A stretch of 59,843 nt of DNA from DAOQAU01 sp035354275 (GTDB taxonomy: Bacteria; Cyanobacteriota; Vampirovibrionia; Gastranaerophilales; Gastranaerophilaceae): the NCBI GenBank assembly GCA_035354275.1, contig DAOQAU010000006.1:1-59843 (forward strand), in the 5' to 3' direction. The notes under the pieces are model-generated. The model was given only the letters and a program-made list of their open reading frames with translations. It was not told where the DNA came from and did no database searches. The translations under genes and the position numbers were made by a program. How positions within the stretch are numbered: position 1 is the stretch's first letter; every line of letters begins with the position of its first letter. Shown here piece after piece: positions 1 through 9,072 of the stretch.

Positions 1-404
1 TGTATGACGGAACTTACCACGATGTTGACTCTTCTGAGATGGCGTTCAAAATCGCAGGTTCTATGGCTATGAAAGAAGGAACTAAAAAAGCTAAACCTTG
101 CCTTCTTGAACCTATGATGAAAGTTGAAATCGAAGTCCCCGAAGAAAATACGGGCGACGTTATTGGCGATATTTCTTCAAGAAGAGGTCGTATTGAAGGT
201 ATGGAAATGATTGAAGGAACAGGAATTCAAAAAATTAATGTTGTTGTCCCGCTGGCAGAAATGTTTGGCTATTCAACAGACATACGTTCAAAAACCCAAG
301 GAAGAGGAACTTTCTCAATGGAATTCAAATGCTATGAACAAGTTCCAAGTAACATTGAAACAGAAATCATTGCCAAAGCAGGCGGTAATAAAGATAAAGA
401 CTAA
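1..404 (+). CDS. fusA: Elongation factor G, C-terminal part (partial at window start)
   Basis: This is the last ~134 residues of EF-G, the GTPase that translocates the ribosome; the frame is open from base 3 and ends with TAA at 402-404. The visible part covers the end of domain IV and domain V. The phrase SRRGRIEGM and the VPLAEMFGYSTDIRS segment are typical of EF-G domain V. The GTPase domain lies outside the window. A strong bidirectional hairpin follows 20 bases after the stop. Identity is secure from the sequence; whether this is the main copy or a paralogue cannot be judged from the tail. Confidence 0.93.
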   Translation, partial: YDGTYHDVDSSEMAFKIAGSMAMKEGTKKAKPCLLEPMMKVEIEVPEENTGDVIGDISSRRGRIEGMEMIEGTGIQKINVVVPLAEMFGYSTDIRSKTQGRGTFSMEFKCYEQVPSNIETEIIAKAGGNKDKD

Positions 405-424
405 TCGCTTGGTTAATAAAAATC

Positions 425-458
425 AAAAGGGCGGATTTCTTAAGAAATCCGCCCTTTT
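425..458. terminator. Bidirectional intrinsic terminator
   Basis: A perfect 17-bp inverted repeat with no loop bases (AAAAGGGCGGATTTCTT and its complement) lies between the convergent fusA and LysM genes. T-runs at both ends let it serve both strands. Confidence 0.85.
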
Positions 459-489
459 GTCTATAATTATTTGTTATAATTTAAAAAGA

Positions 490-1032
490 TTAATCTAGAG
501 GCACAATTAAATTTTGACCTATCTGTAATTTGTTAGGGTTAACCATTTTGTTTGCAACTCTTATTTTTTCAACTTTTGAAGGGTCAAATTTACCGTAGAA
601 TTGAACAATAATACTTTCAAGAGTATCACCGTCTTTAACCGTATAAGTCTCATTTTTTGTGCTTGTTGCGGTTTCATTGTTTTTGTCTGATGGTATAAAA
701 GTTAATCTTGCTTTTTCAGCTTTCATTCTTTTTGGAGGTTTGATATCCTGAGTGTCATCTCTTCTTACAGAAAAGCTGAGCAAGGTTGTCATGATAAGCA
801 TTGCAACCGCACCGACGATAAACCCTGTGGCAAGATAAATGCCCGGTGATTTGTCTTCTTTTTGGCTTACACGGAAGTTTTGCCAAAGAACGTCAAGTTC
901 TTTTTCTTTGCTTGCGCGGACATAAACTCCGGGTGAAGCATCATAAGGCTTTTGCCTGTTTTTGGCTAATTCCTCTAACATTGCCATCCGTTCTTTGGAA
1001 AGATTTGATCTTCTTAATGTGGAACTTTTCAT
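490..1032 (-). CDS. LysM-domain single-pass membrane protein
   Basis: A 180-residue protein with a cytoplasmic basic/polar N-terminal region (1-64), one membrane segment (about 65-88) and a C-terminal LysM domain (about 129-178, TYTVKDGDTL...IGQNLIVP). LysM domains bind peptidoglycan or chitin-like glycans, so it probably reaches from the inner membrane to the cell wall. The start at 1032 is chosen over the longer frame to 1065 because GGAGAAGG sits 4 bases upstream. It converges on fusA and shares its terminator. The exact role is unknown; the layout resembles LysM anchors involved in cell-wall or division functions. Confidence 0.8.
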   Translation of the reverse strand: MKSSTLRRSNLSKERMAMLEELAKNRQKPYDASPGVYVRASKEKELDVLWQNFRVSQKEDKSPGIYLATGFIVGAVAMLIMTTLLSFSVRRDDTQDIKPPKRMKAEKARLTFIPSDKNNETATSTKNETYTVKDGDTLESIIVQFYGKFDPSKVEKIRVANKMVNPNKLQIGQNLIVPLD

Positions 1033-1276
1033 AGACCTTCTCCGTATTTTAATTCTTAACAACATGATATTAGCAAGGCATGCCGTTTGTCAAGAAATAT
1101 ATATTTTGTATTACATTTCTAAACATTTTTACCATGCTCTTATATAAAACCGGAATATAAAAATTTTTGCTAGTAAACTTCTACATCTAATGGTGTATAT
1201 TTTGTTCATTTTATTAATGTTTTCGCCTTTTTTGACGACTTAAATTAAGTTATACACAATATGTTGGGAGTTTTAC

Positions 1277-2935
1277 ATGCTTGAACAGGCAATTATGGGT
1301 TCAAATTTATCAATAAATCTGCAAAAAGCGAGAGAATCATTAGAAATAGCAAGAGAACATCATGAAAAATATTTAGTAAGGCTGAATAATCAGGATTTGC
1401 AATTTGCGATTGAGCATTATATTACCGCAATTAAGTTGGATCCGAGTATCCCTGAAACTTATTATAGGCTTGCCAGTTTAATGTGGGAAAATGGACAAAT
1501 TTGTCTTAATACCGCTATTGAGCAGTGTAAAACTGCTGTTTCTATTGCTCCTAACAACATAAATGCACATATTTATACCGGTTATTTTTTAAAGTTAGCG
1601 CATGAATTTAATTCTGCAGAAAACGAGTTTAAAAATGCTATAAAACTTGGAGGGGTTAATTCGGCACGTCCAAGATTAATTTTATCGCTTGCTTTGCTTG
1701 AAAAAATGAATACTCAAAAAACTTCTGTTCGTGAATTTGCAAAATGCCTGTACTATTTGACTACAGGAACGCTTATGATGGCATGGGATTTGGCATCATT
1801 GAAAATGCTTTATAAAAATTTTGCTGAAGATTTTAGTATTTTTTCTTATAAAAATGCAGGTGAATTTTGTGAAAAATTTAATCGCTTAAATGCTGCGGCA
1901 AAGGTTTATGAAAAAGGGGCAGAAATTACCGGATGCGAAGAACTTTTTTATCATAAAACCGCTGATATTTGTGTTAAAAAACGGGAAATGGAATCTGCGG
2001 TTGAAAATTACCAAAAAGTCTTGGATGCAAATCCGAAAAATCGAGACGTCTTAATTAAGTTAGCAACTATTATACAAACATTCTTTCCTGATGACTCTGA
2101 TATAGCAATCGATTGTTATAATAAACTTCTTGAAATCGAAGAGGATAATGCTAAAATTTACTATGAATTAGGGCATCTTTATCTAAATAAAAACGACAAA
2201 ATACATGCCTTAAGTGCTTTTAAGCTTGCACTTGATAAAGACAGCGAAAATCCTTTTTATAACAATGCGCTTGCCTATGCTTTTGTTCAGGCAGAACTTT
2301 ATGATGAAGCTATTGAACATTACCAAAAAGCTATTAAGTTAAACCCAGATAAACAATGGACAGCTATTGTTTGTCAGGCTTTAGGAGCAATTTATTATCA
2401 GATTAAAGAAAATTTTGAGGCTGCAGTCGCATCTTTTCAAGCCGGAATTGTTCTTGATCCCGACAATAGTGAAATTTACCTTTCTCTCGGTGATGTTTAT
2501 ATGGCAGAAGACGATTTGGATAAGGCAATAAGAGCTTATTGCGATTCAATAAGTATAAATCCTGAAGATTATCGCGCCTACTCTAAAGCAGGACTTGCAC
2601 TTTGGGAAAAAGATTATCTTGAAGAGGCGATTGTTGCTTACCATAGAGCAATCGATTTAAATCCTGATTACGATATTGCACACAATAATTTGGGCGTAAT
2701 TTATCTTGACGGTATCGGAACACCAGATGAAGCGTTAACTTATTTTCAAAATGCAATAGAAATAAATCCTAATTATACATTGGCTTATTTTAATGCTGGA
2801 AGAGCACTTCAGGCACTTGCCAAGAATAATGATGCGGCAGATTATTATCAAATGGCAATGGATTTGAATAAATTAACTCAAGACATCGATGAAGAAGACA
2901 TTAAAGAGCGTTTGTACGGGTTGTTTAATATCTAA
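1277..2935 (+). CDS. Tetratricopeptide repeat (TPR) protein
   Basis: A 552-residue protein made almost wholly of TPR units, clearest from about residue 225 to 545, where the NPD...A..NLG..Y motif recurs (for example NPDYDIAHNNLGVIYLDG). There is no obvious signal peptide or membrane segment, so it is probably a cytoplasmic scaffold. GGGAG lies 9 bases before the ATG. A 210-bp AT-rich gap separates it from the divergent LysM gene. The partner is unknown. It is one of two TPR proteins in the window (the other is at 13836-14912). Confidence 0.82.
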   Translation: MLEQAIMGSNLSINLQKARESLEIAREHHEKYLVRLNNQDLQFAIEHYITAIKLDPSIPETYYRLASLMWENGQICLNTAIEQCKTAVSIAPNNINAHIYTGYFLKLAHEFNSAENEFKNAIKLGGVNSARPRLILSLALLEKMNTQKTSVREFAKCLYYLTTGTLMMAWDLASLKMLYKNFAEDFSIFSYKNAGEFCEKFNRLNAAAKVYEKGAEITGCEELFYHKTADICVKKREMESAVENYQKVLDANPKNRDVLIKLATIIQTFFPDDSDIAIDCYNKLLEIEEDNAKIYYELGHLYLNKNDKIHALSAFKLALDKDSENPFYNNALAYAFVQAELYDEAIEHYQKAIKLNPDKQWTAIVCQALGAIYYQIKENFEAAVASFQAGIVLDPDNSEIYLSLGDVYMAEDDLDKAIRAYCDSISINPEDYRAYSKAGLALWEKDYLEEAIVAYHRAIDLNPDYDIAHNNLGVIYLDGIGTPDEALTYFQNAIEINPNYTLAYFNAGRALQALAKNNDAADYYQMAMDLNKLTQDIDEEDIKERLYGLFNI

Positions 2936-3003
2936 TGGAAATTTTTTCTTTTATCATGCAATTTATAGCAACTTGTCGAGCATATTTGATGTACAATTAA
3001 TTT

Positions 3004-4146
3004 ATGAAAAAGAAAATAAGCATTATAGGTTCGACAGGTTCGATAGGTACTCAAACCCTTGAAGTTATTGAAAAACTTCAAGATAAGTTTGAAATCATTG
3101 CGCTTGCGGGCGGAGATAACGTTAAACTTTTACGTGAACAGATTTTAAAATTTAAGCCGAAAAAGGTTTGTGTTAAGTCACTTTCTGCAAGAAATGAACT
3201 TAAGGCAGAATTTTCTAAGCTTGAAATTTTTTGCGATGACGAGGGTTTAGATGAAATTTGCTCTGACAGGAGTAATGATTTAATTGTTGTTGCGGTATCG
3301 GGTAAAATAGGCTTAAAACCTACATTAAAAGCTATTGAAAACAAAATTGATATCGCTCTTGCAAACAAAGAAACTCTTGTTATGGCAGGAGATATTGTTA
3401 TGAAAAAGGCTATTGAAAACAATGTCAAAATTCTTCCGATAGACAGCGAACATTCTGCACTTCATCAATGTATAAAAGATATTTCAATGGTGGAAAAATT
3501 AATAATAACAGCATCAGGCGGACCTTTTCTTTATAAATCCCTTGAGGAAATTAAAAATGCAACAGTTGAGCAGACATTGGCTCATCCGAAATGGAAGATG
3601 GGCAAAAAGATTACAGTTGACAGTGCGACACTTATGAATAAAGGACTTGAAGTCATTGAGGCTCATCATTTGTTCGGATTTGATTACGACAAAATTGAGG
3701 TTATTATTCATCCTCAAAGTCTTATTCATTCAGCTGTAGAATATGTTGACGGAAGCGTTGTGGCTCAAATCGGATTACCGAGTATGCATATTCCAATTCA
3801 GTACGCAATTACTTATCCCGAGCGTTTTGAAGGTATAAAATCAAAAAGCTTCAGTTTTCTTGATGCAAAACGTTTTGACTTTGAAAAACCTGATTTGGAA
3901 AAATTCCCTTGCTTAAAAATGGCTTATGAGGCTGGTAAAATGGGCGGAAGTGCTACGGTATGTCTTAATGCTGCAAATGAAGAGGCTGTTTTTTCTTTTC
4001 TTGAAGGTAAAATCAAACTCTACAGAATTTCTGAAATAGTAGAAAAAATACTTTCGGAACATAAATTAGTCAAAATTCCTTCTATTGAAGAAATTTTTGA
4101 AATTGACAAAGAAGTCAGGATAAAAACCAGAGAATTTAGAAGTTAG
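3004..4146 (+). CDS. dxr: 1-deoxy-D-xylulose 5-phosphate reductoisomerase
   Basis: Catalyses the NADPH-dependent conversion of DXP to MEP, the committed step of the MEP isoprenoid pathway. The 380-residue protein starts with the nucleotide-binding motif GSTGSIGTQT (residues 9-18), has metal ligands in PIDSEH (D147, E149), the SGG substrate loop at 171-173 and the conserved LNAANEEAV near the C terminus. Length and motifs are complete. No good Shine-Dalgarno is visible before the ATG. Its 3' end overlaps the convergent gene at 4136 by 11 bp. Confidence 0.97.
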   Translation: MKKKISIIGSTGSIGTQTLEVIEKLQDKFEIIALAGGDNVKLLREQILKFKPKKVCVKSLSARNELKAEFSKLEIFCDDEGLDEICSDRSNDLIVVAVSGKIGLKPTLKAIENKIDIALANKETLVMAGDIVMKKAIENNVKILPIDSEHSALHQCIKDISMVEKLIITASGGPFLYKSLEEIKNATVEQTLAHPKWKMGKKITVDSATLMNKGLEVIEAHHLFGFDYDKIEVIIHPQSLIHSAVEYVDGSVVAQIGLPSMHIPIQYAITYPERFEGIKSKSFSFLDAKRFDFEKPDLEKFPCLKMAYEAGKMGGSATVCLNAANEEAVFSFLEGKIKLYRISEIVEKILSEHKLVKIPSIEEIFEIDKEVRIKTREFRS

Positions 4147-5308
4147 CTTCAAACGGGTCGTTATCTTTGTAATAGTTTGATTTTTTCTTTATAAAAAATC
4201 TTTCATTTTTCTTTTTTGTTTCGTTTGAAACTTTTCTGTAAGCATTGTCTATAGAAATTTTCGCAATAGCTTTTCTGCTTCTTCTGTCGTAGAAAGTTAA
4301 CCAGAATTTTCTTTTGACATTGTCAACAGAAAAAGAAACCCTTCCTGCGACTCTGTCACCTGGTTTGATTTCTGTAAACATTAATTTTGTGTCGCCGAAA
4401 ATTGAAGGGTGAAAAACTGAGTTATAGTCGTTTACCAATGCCAAATCAAAGCTTGAAAATGTCATTTTTGTTCTGTTTGTTATTACTAATGATAATGTAA
4501 TTGTATTTGCTTCCCCGAAAGGGTCATTTTCATATGTTATGTTGTTTATTTTCACATCTAAACCTTCGCAAAACATTTCATGCTGCATCAGTGCCGTGTC
4601 TTTATAAACAGGAAGAGGAATGGAAGTATTTATTTTAACCCTTATTTCATCCCCCGGTGATATTAAAACGTCTTTTCCTTTGCGGTAAAGCGATGCACCA
4701 AGTCCTATGGCACCTCCTACGGCGGCTCCTCCTGCTACTGTATAGCCTTGCGAAGCAATGGCTGCTTCAAGTCCGAAGAAATTTAGGGCAACAATTCCGC
4801 CCACAACTCCTCCTACTGCTGTATAGCCGATGTCTGTGGCGACAATTTTCCCTACTGCTTTTGCACTGCTTGCTTTTGTTGTCATTTTTCCTTCAATAGG
4901 AATTTCTCTTCCGTCAGGTGTTATAAGGTAGTCAAAATCAAGCGTTAATGAACCATCTCGCCCAAGCCTTTTTGCCCCTTTTGATTCACTTATTTTGCCG
5001 TGTGCTACTGTTCCCATTGGGATTATTACACCTGTAGGCCCTGAAACTTCATTAGTTACTTCTGCAAAAAACTCGTCGCCTTCTTGGGAAAAACTGCAGT
5101 CTAAAACCTGTGATACTGTCATTCTTATTACGTCTTTTGAATCAAGCGTGTCAATTTTGCCCGTAAAAAGTTCGCTTTGCTCTTTTATTTGTTCGGATTT
5201 TTCAGCCCTTCCTTTAAATAATTCAGGCTCTGCAATTGCCGCTATTAAACAGTTTGCAGATAGAAATACCCCTAAAAACAATATTGTTAAAATCTTTTTA
5301 TACATCAA
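4136..5308 (-). CDS. Secreted protein with glycine-rich hydrophobic core, function unknown
   Basis: A 390-residue protein with an N-terminal signal peptide (residues 1-27, ending near AIAEPE). The middle (about 155-210) is a long Gly/Ala-rich hydrophobic stretch with repeated GGVVGG and GGAAVGGAIG patterns, like a glycine zipper. The part before it (GTVAHGKISESKGAKRLG) resembles the secreted envelope proteins that have a cleavable signal and a beta-rich domain. Export and membrane association are inferred. I recognise no catalytic motif. The end is lysine/Asn-rich. It overlaps dxr convergently by 11 bp. Confidence 0.7.
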   Translation of the reverse strand: MMYKKILTILFLGVFLSANCLIAAIAEPELFKGRAEKSEQIKEQSELFTGKIDTLDSKDVIRMTVSQVLDCSFSQEGDEFFAEVTNEVSGPTGVIIPMGTVAHGKISESKGAKRLGRDGSLTLDFDYLITPDGREIPIEGKMTTKASSAKAVGKIVATDIGYTAVGGVVGGIVALNFFGLEAAIASQGYTVAGGAAVGGAIGLGASLYRKGKDVLISPGDEIRVKINTSIPLPVYKDTALMQHEMFCEGLDVKINNITYENDPFGEANTITLSLVITNRTKMTFSSFDLALVNDYNSVFHPSIFGDTKLMFTEIKPGDRVAGRVSFSVDNVKRKFWLTFYDRRSRKAIAKISIDNAYRKVSNETKKKNERFFIKKKSNYYKDNDPFEANF

Positions 5309-5488
5309 CTTCTCCCAAAGCTAATATTATTATAACTTTGTTTTTGTTTTTTTCCAAATAATTAATAATGTTAACATTCTGTAATATTTAGTTTATAAAA
5401 GGCAATATTTTTATGAAGTTATACTTTATATATACATAAGGGATATTAAGAGACTTAGGGATTACAATTTCATAGGGAGGATAAAATT

Positions 5489-5728
5489 ATGGCTATTGGG
5501 GCACGCGATTATATTGACCAATTATTGGTTAAAAAATATGCACAGGAAAAAGTTGATAACCACGATAATATAGCATCAATGGTTAGTCCTGAAAAGATGA
5601 TGGAAGCTATGAACGATTATGCAGCAATGCATAGAAATATGTTTGCACTAAGCCAGAAATTAACTTCAGCATGTTATGCAATAAATGCAAGGAGTGCTAA
5701 ATACAACAAAGCCGTAAATTTTTCATAA
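5489..5728 (+). CDS. Small 79-residue protein, unknown
   Basis: A strong AGGGAGG ribosome site 8 bases before the ATG and a perfect terminator right after the stop make this a real monocistronic gene. The sequence (MAIGARDYIDQLL...) is probably alpha-helical, has Met-rich stretches and no signal peptide. It belongs to no family I recognise. The 180-bp leader upstream is AT-rich and contains a TATACTTTATATAT segment similar to the one upstream of the orphan at 55018. Confidence 0.7.
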   Translation: MAIGARDYIDQLLVKKYAQEKVDNHDNIASMVSPEKMMEAMNDYAAMHRNMFALSQKLTSACYAINARSAKYNKAVNFS

Positions 5729-5740
5729 GGGTTACTCTCG

Positions 5741-5775
5741 GCAAAAACGGGTGTTCTTAGAACACCCGTTTTTGC
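5741..5775 (+). terminator. Intrinsic terminator
   Basis: A perfect 16-bp inverted repeat (GCAAAAACGGGTGTTC / complement) with a 3-base loop, 12 bp after the stop of the 79-residue gene. The T-rich right arm follows the GC core. Confidence 0.85.
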
Positions 5776-5803
5776 CATGTTTTTGTGTTAATATAATTAT
5801 CAA

Positions 5804-6367
5804 ATGAAAAAGATTATTTTAGCATCTGCTTCGCCCAGAAGAAAAGAAATACTTCAAAATGCAGGGTTTGACTTTGAAATTAAACCTTCTGATTTTGATG
5901 AAAAATTAGATGATTTAGATTTTTCTTATGAAAAAATAGAAAAACTTGCTTACGAAAAAGCTTTTTCCGTTGCAAAAAAGTTATCTGACAAAAAATATGT
6001 TGTTGGGGCAGATACGGTCGTAGTTTTTGCAAATAATATTTTAGGCAAGCCTAAGAATACACAAGAAGCAATTAATATGCTTAAAATGTTATCAGGGAAT
6101 GTCCATTGTGTTGTTACATCAATTTGTGTAATTGAATCTGCTACTATGGAATTTAAAATTGCATCTGTAACAACTTATGTAGAATTTAACAAATTATCTG
6201 ATATTGAAATAAGTAATTATGTCAATAAGTTTATGCCTTTGGATAAAGCAGGTGCATACGGGATACAGGAATTACCCAAAAATTTTGTAAAAAAAATAGA
6301 CGGAAGCTTTGAAAATGTTGTCGGATTATGTCCTAAATCAGTCCAAGATTTATTAAAAGAATTTTAA
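5804..6367 (+). CDS. maf: Maf-family nucleoside triphosphate pyrophosphatase
   Basis: A 187-residue Maf/Ham1-superfamily pyrophosphatase that hydrolyses non-canonical or excess nucleoside triphosphates (typically dTTP/UTP). The N-terminal ASASPRRKEIL motif, the GADTVV block near residue 67 and the DKAGAYGIQ motif near 145 are all present. The length is normal. It begins 29 bp after the preceding terminator, so it probably has its own promoter or relies on read-through. Confidence 0.93.
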   Translation: MKKIILASASPRRKEILQNAGFDFEIKPSDFDEKLDDLDFSYEKIEKLAYEKAFSVAKKLSDKKYVVGADTVVVFANNILGKPKNTQEAINMLKMLSGNVHCVVTSICVIESATMEFKIASVTTYVEFNKLSDIEISNYVNKFMPLDKAGAYGIQELPKNFVKKIDGSFENVVGLCPKSVQDLLKEF

Positions 6368-6442
6368 TGTAAAGTATTATTTTTTATTGCGTTTTGTTTT
6401 CTTATTAAATATTCTTTGTAAACTTTTGTTAACAATTTATAT

Positions 6443-6470
6443 TTGAATATTAAAGTATTATCCTTATAAT
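6443..6470 (+). promoter_or_regulatory. Sigma-70-like promoter for the 6545 gene
   Basis: A TTGAAT (-35) and a perfect TATAAT (-10) are separated by 16 bp. The expected start is near 6477, giving a ~68-nt leader that contains a G-rich run (GGGGGGTATAGGG) before the AAGGAG ribosome site. Confidence 0.6.
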
Positions 6471-6544
6471 TCCGACATGGGGGGTATAGGGAAAAAGAAT
6501 TGTTACGAAAAAAGGAAAAAGGTCGAATTTAAGGAGAAACTACA

Positions 6545-7369
6545 ATGGGTATGTCAGCGTCACAGGCAAGATTATTAACTATAACATCAAGAATGTCTGA
6601 TTTAGAATTGCAAGCTCAGAATATTACTAACAATAAAATTAGGCTTTCAATGAAATCTCAAGAAATTGCTCAAAACTATAGTGATGCATTGAATAATAAA
6701 AAGCTTGTTTTCAATAAGACTGATATTTCAGTTACAGCTAATAATTTGACATCATACAATAAAGATTCTCTTGATGTGCAAAGAATATTAAAAGACAGTA
6801 GCGGCAGGGTTGTTGTATCCCAAAGCATTATAGATGCTTTTAATGTTGATCCTAACCATGTATCTTCTTTCTGTCATAATTTGCAACCGCCGGTAAAAAT
6901 TTCTGCAGATGATGAAGCTGTACCCGGAGAATTTGATCTAGCAAAATTTAAACACTATTTTAATCTTTGGTCACAGTTACGTGATTGCGGATATAATATT
7001 CAAAGTGATGCTAATTTGAATAATTCGGATTGGTTACAAGAACAATTGTCTAACGGTAACTTGATGATTGCTCAAATGAAATCAAATGCTTGGTATGGGG
7101 CAAATGGAGCACCATTTACTCACTCTGTTTTTGATACAATTTCTTACAGTTCAGATACCAGCTTAGTTGAAGAACTTGATGAATCAGATGATGCTGCTGC
7201 AGAAGCAGAGTATAAGGTTAAAACTGCTGAACTTCAGGCTAAAGATAAAATAATGGACAATGAGTTAAACCAAATACAAACTGAACACAAAGCACTTGAA
7301 ACCGAATATGATTCAGTTAAAAAAGTTATTGAGAAAAATATTGAAAAAACTTTTAAAATTTTCGGTTAA
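6545..7369 (+). CDS. Orphan protein with MGMSASQARLL N-terminus and coiled-coil C-terminus
   Basis: A 274-residue protein. The first ~45 residues (MGMSASQARLLTITSRMSDLE, then polar) form a helical block. The C-terminal ~70 residues are a highly charged coiled coil (KTAELQAKDKIMDNELNQIQ). There is no signal peptide or membrane segment. A sound ribosome site (AAGGAG) precedes the ATG. The N-terminal block has a weak counterpart in the 55018-55689 product, where R, L, S, D and L fall in the same order. I recall similar N termini in gut Melainabacteria genomes but know of no function. Its 3' end abuts the convergent TPP-enzyme gene. Confidence 0.7.
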   Translation: MGMSASQARLLTITSRMSDLELQAQNITNNKIRLSMKSQEIAQNYSDALNNKKLVFNKTDISVTANNLTSYNKDSLDVQRILKDSSGRVVVSQSIIDAFNVDPNHVSSFCHNLQPPVKISADDEAVPGEFDLAKFKHYFNLWSQLRDCGYNIQSDANLNNSDWLQEQLSNGNLMIAQMKSNAWYGANGAPFTHSVFDTISYSSDTSLVEELDESDDAAAEAEYKVKTAELQAKDKIMDNELNQIQTEHKALETEYDSVKKVIEKNIEKTFKIFG

Positions 7370-9060
7370 TTCTTAACTAAGTTTTCTTTATAAATTTCAG
7401 GTTCACAATTTTTATTTAAAACAAAAGTATTATCCTTGTTTAATTCAACTTCAATTAAGCAGGGATTTTTACTTTCAAGCTTTTGTTTTAAAGCTTCGAT
7501 TTTGTAATTTTTGTTTATTTTTAAGTAATCCATTGAATAAATTTTTGCAATTTGTTTTAAATCGGGTACGCCATATTCGTTTCCTGTTCCGTTGTATCTT
7601 GAGCCAAAGAATTTGTGTTGTAATTCTTTTATCATTCCAAGGGTTGAATTGTTGAAAACAAAGCATTTTATATTTATTTTTTTGTCCGAAATCATTTGTA
7701 ATTCCTGCAAATTCATTTGAAATCCGCCGTCACCGGAAAATGCAAAAACATTTTTATTTGGTTGCGCAAGTTTTGCTCCGATTGCAGCAGGAAGTGAAAA
7801 TCCCATGCAGGCAAGCCCTCCTGATGTTAATATGCGTTGATTTTTTTTGACTTTAAGTCCTTGAGCTACCCACATTTGGTTTTGACCTACGTCCGTTGTT
7901 ATTATTGCATCTTCGGGCAAATATTTTGAAATTTCACTTATAAATTTAACCGGATCAAGCCCATTTTTATTTATTTGTGTATTATTTTCATATTTCTTTT
8001 GCCATTTTTGAATTATTTTTTCCCATTGGGATAAATCTTTCATTTTTAATGTATTTAGCTGTTTATTTAATTCGATTAGAAACGCTTTTGCATCAAGGTT
8101 TATGCTTAAATCTTCTTTGGTCGCCCTATTGAGTTCGTGTTTATCTATGTCAATGTGAATAATTTTTCCGTTTATATTAAAATGATCTCGATTAAAACCA
8201 AAATGTCTTTTGGAAAATCTTGAGCCTAAAAATATCATTAAATCAGCATTATAAACAGTAAGATTGGCAGGTGTTGTACCATAAAGACCCGAAAAACCGA
8301 CATTTGTTTTTGAAAAAATATCCAAGCCCATAAGTGTTGAAACACTTGGCATATTTGTTATTTCAATAAATTTTTCAAATTCATTGAGAGCCTCGGCACT
8401 TCTTAAGCCTCCTCCGACTATTACAACAGGTCTTTTTGCTTTTGAAATCATTTCTGCGGCTTGGTTTATTTTTTGTAAAATTTTATCGTCTGTTTGGGAT
8501 TTTTCTTTTGTTTTAAAATTGTCCAAATATTTTTCTTCAATTTCTTCGTTTTGTATGTCAAAAGGCAAGTCAATTAATACAGTGCCTTTTCGTCCTTCGT
8601 TTGCTATATATAAGGCTTTTTCAAGCTCATATTTGATTTTTAAGGCATCTGTAATTGTTTTTGCATATTTTGTGACTGGTTTGACCATATTAATGGTGTC
8701 AACTTCCTGAAAACTGTGCTGGCGAATGTTTAAAAAAGACGGATTTATATCGAAAGTATTGACCTGTCCGGTGAAAAACAAACAAGGGACAGAGTCTAAA
8801 TGAGCATTTGCTATTGCGCTTATCAAATTTGTCACTCCGGGGCCGTTTGTAACGAGCGCGATTCCTGTTTTGCCTGTAACTCTGGAATAAGCATCGGCGC
8901 AAAAGCCTGCAGCCTGTTCGTGATACGCTTGAATATATTTAACTTTTCCTGTTTTTACAATGGCGTCGATAAGCGGATTTATCGCAGCTCCCTGATAGCC
9001 AAAAACTTGCTCTATTCCAAGATTTTCAATATATTTTGCTATGTAATCTACGACTTTCAA
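7366..9060 (-). CDS. Thiamine-diphosphate enzyme, acetolactate synthase family
   Basis: A 564-residue full-length member of the acetohydroxyacid synthase-like TPP family. It shows the catalytic Glu (E48 in AYHEQAAG), a central Rossmann domain (about 190-330) and the TPP/Mg motif starting GDGG at 443 and ending in Asn at 470-471. The start is TTG with AAGGA 8 bases upstream. It is the third gene of an operon after gmd and fcl, only 12 bp from fcl, and no small regulatory subunit (ilvN) is nearby. The context hints at a sugar-branching reaction, as YerE does on a nucleotide-bound ketosugar, rather than branched-chain amino acid synthesis. The family is certain, the substrate is not. Confidence 0.85.
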   Translation of the reverse strand: MKVVDYIAKYIENLGIEQVFGYQGAAINPLIDAIVKTGKVKYIQAYHEQAAGFCADAYSRVTGKTGIALVTNGPGVTNLISAIANAHLDSVPCLFFTGQVNTFDINPSFLNIRQHSFQEVDTINMVKPVTKYAKTITDALKIKYELEKALYIANEGRKGTVLIDLPFDIQNEEIEEKYLDNFKTKEKSQTDDKILQKINQAAEMISKAKRPVVIVGGGLRSAEALNEFEKFIEITNMPSVSTLMGLDIFSKTNVGFSGLYGTTPANLTVYNADLMIFLGSRFSKRHFGFNRDHFNINGKIIHIDIDKHELNRATKEDLSINLDAKAFLIELNKQLNTLKMKDLSQWEKIIQKWQKKYENNTQINKNGLDPVKFISEISKYLPEDAIITTDVGQNQMWVAQGLKVKKNQRILTSGGLACMGFSLPAAIGAKLAQPNKNVFAFSGDGGFQMNLQELQMISDKKINIKCFVFNNSTLGMIKELQHKFFGSRYNGTGNEYGVPDLKQIAKIYSMDYLKINKNYKIEALKQKLESKNPCLIEVELNKDNTFVLNKNCEPEIYKENLVKN

Positions 9061-9072
9061 AAAAATTTTTCC